Below, piece after piece: positions 40,001 to 49,043 of a stretch of 64,000 bases of DNA. This DNA is from Planctomycetota bacterium (GTDB taxonomy: Bacteria; Planctomycetota; Planctomycetia; Planctomycetales; Planctomycetaceae), in contig JACTNB010000036.1 in NCBI GenBank assembly GCA_014584345.1, forward strand, positions 298,767-362,766, written 5' to 3'. Position 1 is the first letter of the stretch; each line of letters opens with the position of its first letter. Under the pieces are notes generated by a model that was given only the letters and a program-made list of their open reading frames with translations, was not told the DNA's origin and made no database searches. A program made the translations under genes and the position numbers.

Positions 40001-40204
40001 CTACTTCGATTTCGATTTGGGTTTCCCCTTAGTGGCCTGGTTTTTGCCCGATTTCGCCTGGGATTTCGCCTTGGGGGCCTTTTTTTCGGTCTTCTGACTT
40101 TGCTGCTTGCCTTTGGCGGATTTAGGTTCGTTATCGCCGAAAATGCGATCCCATCCGCTGCTGAATTTCTTACTGGTGCCCGTGTGAACCGTGTAGCCTG
40201 TCAT
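40001..40204 (-). CDS. Small Lys/Ser/Ala-rich basic protein, unknown
   Basis: A 67-residue protein; GAGGAG 9 bases before the ATG indicates real translation. The first 24 residues (MTGYTVHTGTSKKFSSGWDR then IFGD) look like a defined, probably conserved head, while residues 28-67 are an almost pure Lys/Ser/Ala/Gln/Pro tail with KGK, KAK and KSK repeats, like the tails of AlgP or histone-H1-like bacterial proteins. It may bind RNA or DNA non-specifically; this is inference from composition. It lies divergently from xylA (143 bases apart). Confidence 0.65.
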   Translation of the reverse strand: MTGYTVHTGTSKKFSSGWDRIFGDNEPKSAKGKQQSQKTEKKAPKAKSQAKSGKNQATKGKPKSKSK

Positions 40205-40346
40205 GTGGTTTGCTCCTCAATGGTTACTTGATTTTCCCCCGTGAATTCGTCACTGTGTGGGTCGCAGCATAAAAGAAGCGAGATGCGATTTTCAACTCCA
40301 TCTCTGTTCGATTCCTTCTCCCCCTTCGCGACGCAGGTACAGGCGC

Positions 40347-41657
40347 ATGAGTTACTTTCCCGAGATTTCCGCCATTCCCTTCGAGGGCCCCGGCAGCAAG
40401 AATCCCCTCTCGTTCCGCCATTATAATCCCGCGGAACGGGTGGAAGGCCAGAGCCTGCGGGAACTGCTCCGGTTCAGCGTCTGTTACTGGCACACGTTTC
40501 GGGGGATGGGAGGGGATCCGTTCGGGCCTGGTACGGCGGTGCGTCCCTGGGAAGATGGCAGCGATTCCGTCGACATGGCCTTGAAGCGGGTCGATGTGGC
40601 CTTCGAATTCATGAGCAAGCTGGGGGTCGATTACTACTGCTTTCACGATCGCGATATTGCACCCGAAGGGGCCAATCTGAAGGAAACCAACGCCATTCTC
40701 GATCGCGTGGTGGCCAGGCTCAAGGAGAAACAGCAGGAAACCGGGATCAAGCTGCTGTGGGGGACGGCCAATTTGTTCTCGAACCCCCGGTTCATGCACG
40801 GGGCCGCCACCAGTTGCAATGCCGACGTGTTCGCCTACGCTGCGGCTCAGGTGAAAAAAGCTATTGAAGTGACCCATGAACTGGGTGGGGAGAATTACGT
40901 TTTCTGGGGGGGCCGCGAGGGCTACCAGAATCTCTACAATACCGACATGAAACGGGAACTCGATCACCTGGCCCGATTCATGCACCTGGCCCACGATCAT
41001 GCCCGGAGTATCGGTTTCGGGGGACAGTTCCTGTTCGAGCCCAAGCCGAAGGAACCGACGAAGCATCAGTACGATTTCGATGTGGCCGCCTGCGTCAATT
41101 TCCTCCGTCAGCACGGGTTGGAAAACGTGGTCAAGATGAATATCGAAACCAATCACGCCACGCTGGCCGGGCACACCATGATGCATGAACTGGAATATGC
41201 CCGCATCCAGAACATGCTGGGCAGCATCGACGCTAACACGGGCGACCTGCTGTTGGGCTGGGATACCGACCAGTTCCCCACCGATATCTATCTCACGACA
41301 CAGTGCATGCTGGTCATTCTCAAGCAGGGGGGGCTCAAGCCCGGCGGGATCAATTTTGATGCCAAGGTCCGCCGCGAAAGCTTCGAACCGCTGGATCTGT
41401 TCCATGCCCACATCGGCGGGATGGATGCCTTCGCCCGTGGGGCCAAAATTGCCGCCGCGATTCGGGCTGATGGCGTACTCGACGAGTTCGTCAAGCAGCG
41501 TTATGCCAGCTACGATACCGGCATCGGCCGGGATATCGAACAGGGCACTGCAACGTTCGCCTCGCTGGAAGCCTATATGCTGGACAAGGGGGAAGCCCAG
41601 GCCAATGTGAGCGGTCGGCAGGAGTATCTCGAAAACCTGATCAATCAGTATCTGTAG
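40347..41657 (+). CDS. xylA: Xylose isomerase
   Basis: A 436-residue enzyme converting D-xylose to D-xylulose (and glucose to fructose) with two divalent metals. The start at 40347 gives MSYFPEISAIPFEGP, the usual N-terminus of class II enzymes. Signatures: YYCFHDRDIAPEG (catalytic His, about 101), ENYVFWGGREGYQ, FEPKPKEPTKHQYD (metal Glu), MNIETNHATLAGHT, and SIDANTGDLLLGWDTDQFPT (metal Asp residues). Length equals typical class II xylose isomerases. No xylulokinase or transporter is adjacent. Confidence 0.96.
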   Translation: MSYFPEISAIPFEGPGSKNPLSFRHYNPAERVEGQSLRELLRFSVCYWHTFRGMGGDPFGPGTAVRPWEDGSDSVDMALKRVDVAFEFMSKLGVDYYCFHDRDIAPEGANLKETNAILDRVVARLKEKQQETGIKLLWGTANLFSNPRFMHGAATSCNADVFAYAAAQVKKAIEVTHELGGENYVFWGGREGYQNLYNTDMKRELDHLARFMHLAHDHARSIGFGGQFLFEPKPKEPTKHQYDFDVAACVNFLRQHGLENVVKMNIETNHATLAGHTMMHELEYARIQNMLGSIDANTGDLLLGWDTDQFPTDIYLTTQCMLVILKQGGLKPGGINFDAKVRRESFEPLDLFHAHIGGMDAFARGAKIAAAIRADGVLDEFVKQRYASYDTGIGRDIEQGTATFASLEAYMLDKGEAQANVSGRQEYLENLINQYL

Positions 41658-41788
41658 GCAGGCACGGCAGGGTGGTCTGCCTCCCATTTTTTGGGTAAAT
41701 GCGTGAAAAAGTCGTGATCTTCCCGGAGACTTTTCCCGTTCCCTGGGATATGAATACACGTCCCCAGGAACAGTCCAGGAGCCCGAAC

Positions 41789-42109
41789 ATGCTGATCAGT
41801 ACCACACCGACCTTGTCAGGTCACGAGATCCTGGAATATCGGGGGATCGTGACCGGTGAATCGATCCTGGGAGCCAATATCTTCAAGGATTTCTTCGCGG
41901 GTATCCGCGATATCGTGGGTGGGCGCGCGGGATCCTATGAAAAAGTACTGGGGGAAGCCCGCCAGACCGCACTGCAGGCGATGGAGCAGGAGGCGATGCG
42001 ACTGGGGGCCAACGCAATCGTCGGCGTCGATGTCGATTATGAAGTTCTCGGACAGGCCAACGGCATGTTGATGGTTGCCGTCTCGGGCACCGCCGTGGTG
42101 ATTGAGTAA
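41789..42109 (+). CDS. YbjQ/UPF0145 family protein
   Basis: A 106-residue protein; the ATG at 41789 follows AGGAG with 9-base spacing. It begins MLISTTPTLSGHEILEYRGI and continues VTGESILGANIFKDFFAGIRDIVGGR, then EAMRLGANAIVGVDVDYEVLG, the standard order of the UPF0145 heavy-metal-binding-domain family. The fold forms pentamers; physiological role is unknown. Confidence 0.9.
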   Translation: MLISTTPTLSGHEILEYRGIVTGESILGANIFKDFFAGIRDIVGGRAGSYEKVLGEARQTALQAMEQEAMRLGANAIVGVDVDYEVLGQANGMLMVAVSGTAVVIE

Positions 42110-42184
42110 ACCGCGTGACCTCGAGCCGAGGAACTCCCGGCGCGAGGTGTCGCAAGGTATCCCGCCCGGTGGAAGCAGACGCCC

Positions 42185-42940
42185 ATGAAATTTCTAACCG
42201 CCCACTGGCAGCATTTGCTGCTGGCAAATTACCGCGTCGAACCCGAAGTGCTGCAACCCCTGGTCCCCGAGGGGACAACGCTGGATACCTTTGAAGGGGA
42301 GGTGTATCTCAGTCTGGTTGCCTTCCTGTTCAACAGGACGCGGATTCTCGGACTGCCGATTCCGTACCATGTCTGCTTCGAGGAGGTCAATCTGCGGTTT
42401 TATGTGTCTCCCGACCAGGACCGATCGCGGCGGGCGGTCACGTTCATCAAGGAAATTGTTCCCCGAGCCGCCATACCGCTGATTGCCAATCACCTCTTTA
42501 ACGAAAATTACGTGGCCTGGCCCATGTCGCACCGAAATGAAGCCGGGTTTCATTGTTACACGTGGGACACAGGCCGGACGCATCGCATTTCGGCCCGCAT
42601 CAACAGCGGGCTGGCCTATCCGCGAGCCGGCTCCCTAACGGAGTTCATCACGGAACATTACTGGGGCTATGCCCGGGGACCGCGGGGGACTCTCGAATAC
42701 CAGGTCGAACATCCGCAATGGCAGGCCTGCGAAATCGAGGATTACCAGATCGAAGTGGATTTCGAGGAAACCTATGGGCCGGAGTTCGCCTTTCTCAACA
42801 CCCAAACGCCCGTCAATGTGTTGTACGCCGCCGGGTCGGAAGTGAGCGTTTCCTTCCCGCGACGCCTGCGGAGGGAAAGCCCTTTCCCTGGGACCAGCCC
42901 TGAGCTGCTTTCCGAGCCGCCGGCGCCGGGCGCGGGCTGA
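42185..42940 (+). CDS. DUF2071 (YqjF-like) protein
   Basis: A 251-residue protein matching DUF2071: AHWQHLLLANYRVEPEVLQP (about 6-25), LVPEGTTLDTFEGEVYLSLVAF, EEVNLRFYV and the C-terminal TEHYWGY motif. It has no signal peptide or membrane segment. The acetoacetate-decarboxylase-like fold of this family has no proven function. Confidence 0.85.
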   Translation: MKFLTAHWQHLLLANYRVEPEVLQPLVPEGTTLDTFEGEVYLSLVAFLFNRTRILGLPIPYHVCFEEVNLRFYVSPDQDRSRRAVTFIKEIVPRAAIPLIANHLFNENYVAWPMSHRNEAGFHCYTWDTGRTHRISARINSGLAYPRAGSLTEFITEHYWGYARGPRGTLEYQVEHPQWQACEIEDYQIEVDFEETYGPEFAFLNTQTPVNVLYAAGSEVSVSFPRRLRRESPFPGTSPELLSEPPAPGAG

Positions 42941-42945
42941 CGGGA

Positions 42946-43392
42946 TCACCCGTTCGCCGCCTGCTCGATTTCCAGCAGCACGGGTTGCCAGAGTCCGCGG
43001 GGGGAATCGTCGGGTGATGCCCCCTGCAGCGTGATTTCCAGCCGGTTGCCCGTCTCCTGCAGCGCGGGGATCGCGAACCGTTGCTGGGGATGAGCGGCCA
43101 GCAGGGTTCCCAGCAGGATGCCGTTGAGCTGTATCGTTCCCTGGCAGCCGACTTGCGCGCAGCGCAGCCAGAGGGTTTCGCTGGTCAGTCCGGTGGGGGA
43201 GTTGAACATTCGGATAAAGGTGGCGGTCCCCGGGTGGGGGCCGAACAGGTCCCGCCACGAGGTGGGGAGCTTGATCCGCTGCGGGGCGGCATCTTTGGTG
43301 TCCGGCCAGGTCAACGGCGGTTGAGGAATGCACTCCCAGGGTCCTGCCAGGCGAATGCGATGGACGTTCGAATCGTGCGATCGGGAGTGCAT
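42946..43392 (-). CDS. Small jelly-roll (GH2 sugar-binding-like) protein
   Basis: A 148-residue protein without signal peptide. RIRLAGPWECIPQPP, LPTSWRDLFGPHPGTATFIR and the strand pattern LWLRCAQVGCQGTIQLNGIL..NRLEITLQ resemble the galactose-binding-like N-terminal domain of glycoside hydrolase family 2, but no catalytic domain is attached. It begins 14 bases after the hisC stop, so it is probably the last gene of that operon. Function unknown. Confidence 0.65.
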   Translation of the reverse strand: MHSRSHDSNVHRIRLAGPWECIPQPPLTWPDTKDAAPQRIKLPTSWRDLFGPHPGTATFIRMFNSPTGLTSETLWLRCAQVGCQGTIQLNGILLGTLLAAHPQQRFAIPALQETGNRLEITLQGASPDDSPRGLWQPVLLEIEQAANG

Positions 43393-43406
43393 CGGCACGG
43401 GCTCCG

Positions 43407-44516
43407 TTACAGAATTTCGCGGAGGTTCGCCAGTAAGGTATCGATTTGCGGATCGTTCCCGATGGTGATTCTCAGTCCGTCGATGAACTGATTCCCGGCA
43501 GGACCGGCCTGGGGGAATTTCATGTAACGCACCAGGATTTTGCGGTCTTTCAACGCCTGGTAGAGATCGGCGTGGGGCCGTTCGGGATGCGTGGTCCACA
43601 GGAAGTTCGCCTGGCTGGGCAGCACGTTGAACCCGAGGCTTACCAACTCCCGCGCCAATCGTTCGCGAGTGTCGCGGATGCGGACCGTATTGGCCTGCAT
43701 CCAGGCCTGGTCCCGCAGGGCCGCGGTGGCGGCGGCAATGGAGAGTGCGTCGCAGTTGTAGCTGTCCTTGACCTTCCGCAGGCCCGCGATGACGTCGGGA
43801 TGAGCCACCGCGAAGCCGAACCGCAAGCCCGCCAGGGAATACGATTTACTCAAGGTTCGCGTGATTACGATCCGCCGTCCCCCGGGACCATGCAGCAAGG
43901 GACCGTGTGCCGGTACATCGCGGAAGTCGCCGTAGGCTTCATCGAGCACCAGCACGCCTTGCCGGGGGATCAGACCGAGCACGGCTTCGTCCGCCCAGCA
44001 GTGGCCCGAAGGAGAGTTGGGATTGGGCACAAATACCATTTTCTGGGCCAGGGCGATATCGGTGGCGGATGGGGCAAACGACCAGTCCGGCAACAAGGGG
44101 AGATGCGCAAAGCGCGCCCCCTGAATTTCGGCCAGGGTGCCATAAAGGATGTAGCTGGGATAGGGAAAGGCAATCGATTCCCCCGGATCGACAAACGCGC
44201 GGACGAGAATCGTCAGCACTTCATCCGATCCATTGCCCGGCAGGATCCATTCGGGATCGACCTGAAACAGTTCGGCGGCGACTTGGCGAAACGAAGTGAC
44301 CAGGGGATCGGGGTATTTTTCGAGATGATTTCCCGCGGCCTGCTGGATGGCCTCGATCACGCGCGGCGAGGGAGGATAGGGATTTTCGTTGGTATTCAGT
44401 TTCGTCCAACCCGCCTCCTGGGGTTGTTCGCCGGGAATGTAACCGGCCAGTTGTTGCACACTGGGACGGAAGAGAGAATTCAATTCGGCACTGGTCATGG
44501 ACTCGATTCGATTCAT
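43407..44516 (-). CDS. hisC: Histidinol-phosphate aminotransferase
   Basis: A 369-residue fold-type I PLP aminotransferase. KLNTNENPYPPSP (about 39-51), GNGSDEVL, VLDEAYGDF and RTLSKSYSLAGLRFG with PLP lysine K224 identify HisC, which makes L-histidinol phosphate from imidazole-acetol phosphate. Two starts are possible (44516 or the Met seven codons later); neither has a strong ribosome site. xseB ends 54 bases upstream. No other his genes are nearby. Tyrosine/phenylalanine transamination by HisC paralogues is an alternative. Confidence 0.88.
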   Translation of the reverse strand: MNRIESMTSAELNSLFRPSVQQLAGYIPGEQPQEAGWTKLNTNENPYPPSPRVIEAIQQAAGNHLEKYPDPLVTSFRQVAAELFQVDPEWILPGNGSDEVLTILVRAFVDPGESIAFPYPSYILYGTLAEIQGARFAHLPLLPDWSFAPSATDIALAQKMVFVPNPNSPSGHCWADEAVLGLIPRQGVLVLDEAYGDFRDVPAHGPLLHGPGGRRIVITRTLSKSYSLAGLRFGFAVAHPDVIAGLRKVKDSYNCDALSIAAATAALRDQAWMQANTVRIRDTRERLARELVSLGFNVLPSQANFLWTTHPERPHADLYQALKDRKILVRYMKFPQAGPAGNQFIDGLRITIGNDPQIDTLLANLREIL

Positions 44517-44570
44517 TACGGAGTGGCAAGGTGTTCGCGGCGGCGTGGGGAGCCAACAGGGCCTAATGCC

Positions 44571-44960
44571 TCAGCGATCCGGCTCCTGGCCTTTCTCGAA
44601 GAGTGTGTTTTTGGGTTTGGTACTTCCGCTAGCCGGGGGAATATCGGACGGGGTGGTCGAGGTTCCCGAGGCGCGTCTTCCCGCAGTCTGCTCCCGCTGC
44701 TGAAGAGTGGCGGAGGCATCAAAAGGTTCGCACTCGGCTTCTCCCTGGTCGGTGAAGCCGGTCAACTGTTCGATTTTTTGTTCGGCGTCGGCCAGGACCC
44801 GATAGCAGTGCCGCAACAGGGCGGTGCCCTGCTCGTATTGCTGCAACGCCTGTTCCAGCCCGAGTTGGCCGTCCTCGAGATCGTGTGCAATCGCCTGCAG
44901 TTGGGCCATTGCCTCTTCGAAACGGGGGCTTTCGGATTCCGCGGGTTTTTTTTTGGGCAT
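44571..44960 (-). CDS. xseB: Exodeoxyribonuclease VII small subunit
   Basis: A 129-residue protein. FEEAMAQLQAIAHDLEDGQL (about 14-33) and GLEQALQQYEQGTALLRHCY then LADAEQKI are the two-helix XseB core; residues 80-129 are a low-complexity tail beyond the usual about 80. It pairs with XseA encoded upstream to degrade single-stranded DNA. Confidence 0.9.
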   Translation of the reverse strand: MPKKKPAESESPRFEEAMAQLQAIAHDLEDGQLGLEQALQQYEQGTALLRHCYRVLADAEQKIEQLTGFTDQGEAECEPFDASATLQQREQTAGRRASGTSTTPSDIPPASGSTKPKNTLFEKGQEPDR

Positions 44961-45026
44961 GGCTCAACGTGATCGGAAATGGTGGTTTCGGTCCAGGGGA
45001 AGGGAACGGATCTGGCCGCCTGTTGT

Positions 45027-46250
45027 TCAGGCAGGTTCCGCGGGGGGAACCCGCGCCAGGACTTCGCTGAGGATTTCCCCATCCTCCAGGCGGGTTCGAA
45101 TCTGCTGGCGAATTCGGATCTGGTCAAGCCGGCGTAGCATTTCGCCCGTCTCCGCATCCTGCGTGATAGTATAACCGCGTGCCAGGACCCGCAAAGGACT
45201 GAGGGCTTCGAGTCGAGCGGAAACGGTCTGGATTTCCTGGCGAGACTGCAACACACGCTGCTGAACCAGGGTGGTCAGGAGCTGTTCGATTTCATCCAGT
45301 TCGCGGCGTTGCCGGGAAAATAATTCCCGGGGCTTTTGAAACAGGCGGCGTTGTGAAATGAGCTCAAGCCAGCGCCGCGCCTGCTGGGTTTGCAGCCGCA
45401 GGTATTTGTCCATGTTCCGTTGCAGTTCGTGCAGCCGGGAGAGGACCTCGGGCAAGTGAGGGACGGCGAACTCGGCCGCTTCCGTGGGAGTGAGTGCGCG
45501 TTGGTCCGCCACGAGATCCGCGATACTGACATCGATTTCATGCCCGACCGCGCTGATGACCGGCACGGGGGAGGCGGCAATCGCCCGCGCGACGACTTCC
45601 TCGTTAAACGGCCACAAGTCTTCGAGGCTGCCTCCGCCTCGTCCGGTAATGATCACCTCGACCCCCGGAATGCGCGCCGCGTCCGCCAGTCCCTGGGCAA
45701 TGCGGGGGGCGGCTTGTGGACCTTGCACGGGCACCGGCACAATCACCAGATCGGTCAGGGGCCAACGGCGGGTGAGTACCTGCAGCATGTCGCGCACCGC
45801 GGCGCCTGTCGCACTGGTGACAAGGGCCAGCCGCGTGGGATATTCAGGCATGGGGCGTTTCCGCGCCGGATCAAACAAGCCTTCCGCTCCCAACTTTTCC
45901 TGCAGTTGCCGAAATGCCAGCTCGAGGGGACCAATGCCCTGCGGGAAAGCCTGTTCCACGATCAACTGGTAACTCCCGCGCGGCGGGTAGACTTCGATCG
46001 AGCCGACCGCCACCAGTTGCAGTCCATCGCGCGGTTCAAATCGCAGCCGCTGGGCTCGCGTCTTCCACATGACTGCGGAAATCTGGGCCTGATCATCCTT
46101 GAGCGTGAAGTACACATGTCCCGAACGGGCACGCACCAGATTGGAAATTTCTCCCACGCAGACCACCTGATCGAAATTGGCCTGTAACAGATCGCGAATC
46201 TGGCGGGTCAATTCCGAAATACTCAACGGCTGGGGCTGCTGGGGTTCCAT
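45027..46250 (-). CDS. xseA: Exodeoxyribonuclease VII large subunit
   Basis: A 407-residue protein from the ATG at 46250. The N-terminal OB-fold domain starts LSISELTRQIRDLLQANF and includes VGEISNLVRARSGHVYFTLK and AVMWKTRAQRLRF; the catalytic core has LVTSATGAAVRDMLQVLTRR, IITGRGGGSLEDLWPFNEE and ISAVGHEIDVSIADLVADQRALTP. A long coiled coil follows (about 270-350) and then LARGYTI. xseB starts 66 bases downstream. Its upstream neighbour is a TIM-barrel gene 37 bases away. Confidence 0.95.
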   Translation of the reverse strand: MEPQQPQPLSISELTRQIRDLLQANFDQVVCVGEISNLVRARSGHVYFTLKDDQAQISAVMWKTRAQRLRFEPRDGLQLVAVGSIEVYPPRGSYQLIVEQAFPQGIGPLELAFRQLQEKLGAEGLFDPARKRPMPEYPTRLALVTSATGAAVRDMLQVLTRRWPLTDLVIVPVPVQGPQAAPRIAQGLADAARIPGVEVIITGRGGGSLEDLWPFNEEVVARAIAASPVPVISAVGHEIDVSIADLVADQRALTPTEAAEFAVPHLPEVLSRLHELQRNMDKYLRLQTQQARRWLELISQRRLFQKPRELFSRQRRELDEIEQLLTTLVQQRVLQSRQEIQTVSARLEALSPLRVLARGYTITQDAETGEMLRRLDQIRIRQQIRTRLEDGEILSEVLARVPPAEPA

Positions 46251-46287
46251 GGGGACGTCCGAGATTCTGGTACGAGGAAGGGGAATA

Positions 46288-47079
46288 TCAGAATTCGCCC
46301 AGGATGCGTTGCAGATACGTGGCGGCCCGTTCGAGGTCTTGCAACCGATTTTCGCCCGTGGTCCGTTGCAGGGTGATCCAGCTTCGATAATCAATTTCCA
46401 TGAGCGTGGCCAGCAACTCGTCCCAAATCACTTCACCCCGGCCCAGGGGAGTTTCTTCGACGCCTCCCGTAAAATCGCGGACGGCATCGCGAGCCGTGAA
46501 CTCCGCGACATACGCATGCAGCGCCCGTAGCCGACCCGGAAGATTGACTCCTTCGGCAAGGGCGCGCGCGGGATCGAAATCGACCGCGATCGGCCCCGTC
46601 CGAATCTGGTCGAGGAACTGGGCGATCTGGTCGACTGATTCCGCTCCCGGAATCAAGGCCAGCGTCACACCGACATGGTTGCCATGCCGAGTCAGATCGT
46701 TGAGGGTTTCGGCGAGTAACGAAAACGCGTCGGTTTCGTCGGCAGCGGGAATCCGGCCCACCCGCAACGAGAGCCTCGGCACCTTTAACAGGGAAGCGAG
46801 GTTAATGGCTTCGCGCGTGGCGGCAACGCGGCGATCGAGGTCGGCCTGGTCGTAAAAGGCCCGGCGTACCGAAAACCCGAGGGACGAGAGTTGCAGGCCG
46901 TGTTCGTTCAGGTACAAGAGCAGTTCCCGCTTGCCCGTTTGCGACATTTCCCCGGGCTTCAATTCCTGACGGGCATCTATCCGCACACCCGTCACGCCCG
47001 GGAGGGAACCGGCGGCTTTAATGGCCGCCCGTAGCGGCAGATTCAGGGAAGAGGTCGCGATGGCAAAACGTAAACGCAT
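46288..47079 (-). CDS. Sugar phosphate isomerase/epimerase-like TIM-barrel protein
   Basis: A 263-residue protein with the AP_endonuc_2 barrel pattern: RFAIATSSLNLPLRAAIKAA, GVTGVRIDARQEL, QLSSLGFSVRRAFYD, VPRLSLRVGRIPA and IAVDFDPARALAEG. Several canonical metal residues are less obvious than in the 37015 gene, so enzymatic activity is uncertain. It heads the probable operon with xseA, xseB, hisC and the jelly-roll gene. Confidence 0.7.
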   Translation of the reverse strand: MRLRFAIATSSLNLPLRAAIKAAGSLPGVTGVRIDARQELKPGEMSQTGKRELLLYLNEHGLQLSSLGFSVRRAFYDQADLDRRVAATREAINLASLLKVPRLSLRVGRIPAADETDAFSLLAETLNDLTRHGNHVGVTLALIPGAESVDQIAQFLDQIRTGPIAVDFDPARALAEGVNLPGRLRALHAYVAEFTARDAVRDFTGGVEETPLGRGEVIWDELLATLMEIDYRSWITLQRTTGENRLQDLERAATYLQRILGEF

Positions 47080-47304
47080 GGAATTTCGCTAGTCCCTTTC
47101 GGGTTTCTCGTCAACATGGGGTTTCATTGGCAAAGCCAGTGGCATACAGCCCGAAAATCAAGCCGTGACAGCCTCGCGGCATACTCTGCCGATAACCATA
47201 CACGATAGCGATTCACATGGGGAATGACAGGCTGTTGGGGACGGAAAAACAGGCTCCGCTCGACCGAGCCGAGGTCGCCAGCCCCGGCCCCTTGGTCCGC
47301 ATTT

Positions 47305-47538
47305 CCCGCACAGTTGCCAATGCGGTAAATTTTGTCTGAAAGTGCCTGTAAAACTAGCCACGCCCGTCAGGAAGCGGGCCACGCGGGCGGTTCCCCGAGG
47401 AACAATCCTTTGGCATAACTGAAGTAATGGCTATGCGTTACGATAATCTTGGGCCCAGTTTGGCCCGCTTCCTGACGGGCGCTGCTAGTTCGACGAAGTC
47501 AACAATCCTGTTTTATTGACCCGGGTGAGAAATTCGGA
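47305..47538. repeat. Approximately 235-bp dispersed element with long inverted repeat, copy 1
   Basis: Shares with 59210-59447 the order CCAATGCGGTAAATTTTG, left arm (47353-47381), about 80 variable bases, right arm (47461-47489) and GTTCGACGAAGTCA..TTGACCCGGGTGAGAAAT. The 29-base arms pair with two mismatches. Upstream (47106-47141) is GTTTCTCGTCAACATGGGGT then the GGCAAAGCC palindrome, as at 38299. No gene is seen in 47080-47625. Confidence 0.75.
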
Positions 47539-47625
47539 ATGGAATTTGCCGCGCACAGCCGACGCTGGCGCGTTCGGCTCGGTGAAGCGGTCGGCAGCAG
47601 AGCATGGGGCGCGATCCCCCCCGAA

Positions 47626-48561
47626 TCAGGAAGCTTCCCTGAATTTCAGCGATGGTTTTTCGATGGTGACAATCGTATTCGGGGGAATGCTTTTGGTCAG
47701 GGAGACGCTGGCCCCGATGACCGACTGGGCCCCCACGACGGTGTCGCCCCCAAGAATGGTGGCGTTCGCGTAAATCACGACTCCTTCGCCGATCGTGGGA
47801 TGTCGCTTCTGCCCACGAATCAGTTTTCCCTCTCCATCCTTGGCAAAACTTAAGGCCCCCAAAGTCACCCCCTGATAGATTTTGACGTGCGGATGAATAT
47901 CGCAGGTTTCGCCAATCACCACCCCCGTGCCGTGATCGATAAAGAAGGAATGGCCTATCGTCGCGCCCGGATGAATATCAATCCCCGTTTGCGCGTGGGA
48001 CCATTCCGACATCATCCGTGGGATAAACGGGACCTTACGGCGGTACAATTCATGCGCGAGCCGATGCACGGTAATCGCCTGCAAGCCAGGATACGAAAAG
48101 ATGATTTCATCCAGATTTCCCGCGGCCGGATCGCCATCGAATGCCGCCTGAACATCGCGTGCCAGAATGGCACGTACAGCCGGCAGGCACTTGAGGAAAT
48201 CAATGGCGATTTCCTGGGCATCGGCTTCGAAATCCCGTTCGACGACATTCTCGCACTGGGTGTCGGTGCGGGTGGTGAAATCGTGCCGCAACGCGCGGCA
48301 AATCTGCTGTGTCAGGCTGTCGTGTAAACTGTCGAGCAAATCGCCCACGTGATACACTACGTTGCCGAAATGCAGATTCTGCCGCCGCCGATAACCCGGA
48401 TACAGAATTTCGGTCAAATCCTCGAGCAGACCGACGACGGCACTATAACTGGGCAAGGGACAATGCCCGAGGTGATTGATCGTTCCGATATCGTGGTAAC
48501 TTTCCACGATCTGTTCCGTGATTTGGGGTAAAATTTCCTTTCGACGAAAGTCGCTGGCCAT
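47626..48561 (-). CDS. cysE: Serine O-acetyltransferase (CysE/EpsC type)
   Basis: A 311-residue left-handed beta-helix acetyltransferase that makes O-acetylserine for cysteine synthesis. ATG at 48561 is preferred to the TTG two codons upstream. The N-terminal helical domain (RRKEILPQI..HFGNVVYHVGDLLDSLH) is of the longer EpsC type. The hexapeptide core has IDIHPGATIGHSFFIDHGTG, VVIGETCDIHPHVKIYQGVT (catalytic His/Asp region), LGALSF..KRHPTIGEGVVIYANATILG and ends NTIVTIEKPSLKFREAS. No cysteine synthase is adjacent. Confidence 0.92.
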   Translation of the reverse strand: MASDFRRKEILPQITEQIVESYHDIGTINHLGHCPLPSYSAVVGLLEDLTEILYPGYRRRQNLHFGNVVYHVGDLLDSLHDSLTQQICRALRHDFTTRTDTQCENVVERDFEADAQEIAIDFLKCLPAVRAILARDVQAAFDGDPAAGNLDEIIFSYPGLQAITVHRLAHELYRRKVPFIPRMMSEWSHAQTGIDIHPGATIGHSFFIDHGTGVVIGETCDIHPHVKIYQGVTLGALSFAKDGEGKLIRGQKRHPTIGEGVVIYANATILGGDTVVGAQSVIGASVSLTKSIPPNTIVTIEKPSLKFREAS

Positions 48562-49043
48562 GATCAATCCCGTTCCCTAAACGTGTGACCAGCCACGCGA
48601 AAGGGCTGGATGCTGTAACAGCAAATACTAACGGAGATATCGGCAGGCCTCGGCTCCAGCCTGCATCGTCCCCCTCATTCTTACAATCGGGGGTGACTGG
48701 TAAAGTGCTTAATCCTCCTAAATTCTACCGGAACTTCCTGTCTTACCGGATCGGTTTTCCGTGCCTCCCGCCAAGTTTGCACATAAATTCCCAAGGGTAC
48801 TTCGGGAGGCGTATCGGGCCTTCCAGGCGGGTGAGCGAGATTGCAAATTTTGCCTGCAGACTCTCGCGGAGGAGGGCCGATAACTAGCAGGAAGCGCGGT
48901 GGCGAGAGTCCTGAAAGGAGAGGGATTTCATCGAGGGACGCCCCAGCCGCTCTCAAAGAACGGGAATCCAGCGGCAAAGGCAGGGATTGCGGACCGCGGG
49001 GTTTCCCGGTTTCCGACATGCAGGATGCAATCGAGGCCCTCCC
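48562..49043. other. 482-base intergenic region, nothing recognised
   Basis: Divergent promoter region of cysE and the HD-like gene. No riboswitch (including a T-box or S-box), repeat or hairpin with a T-run could be recognised. Confidence 0.5.

Noticed and set aside
39869..40231. Plus-strand frame of about 120 codons
   Set aside because: It is antisense to the small Lys-rich gene and rich in Arg/Phe/Leu-Gly as expected from the complement of Lys/Ser/Ala codons; no ribosome site.
41658..41690. Possible terminator after xylA
   Set aside because: The stem AGGCAG/CTGCCT is only 6 bp with a 15-base loop before ATTTTTTG; too weak to annotate.
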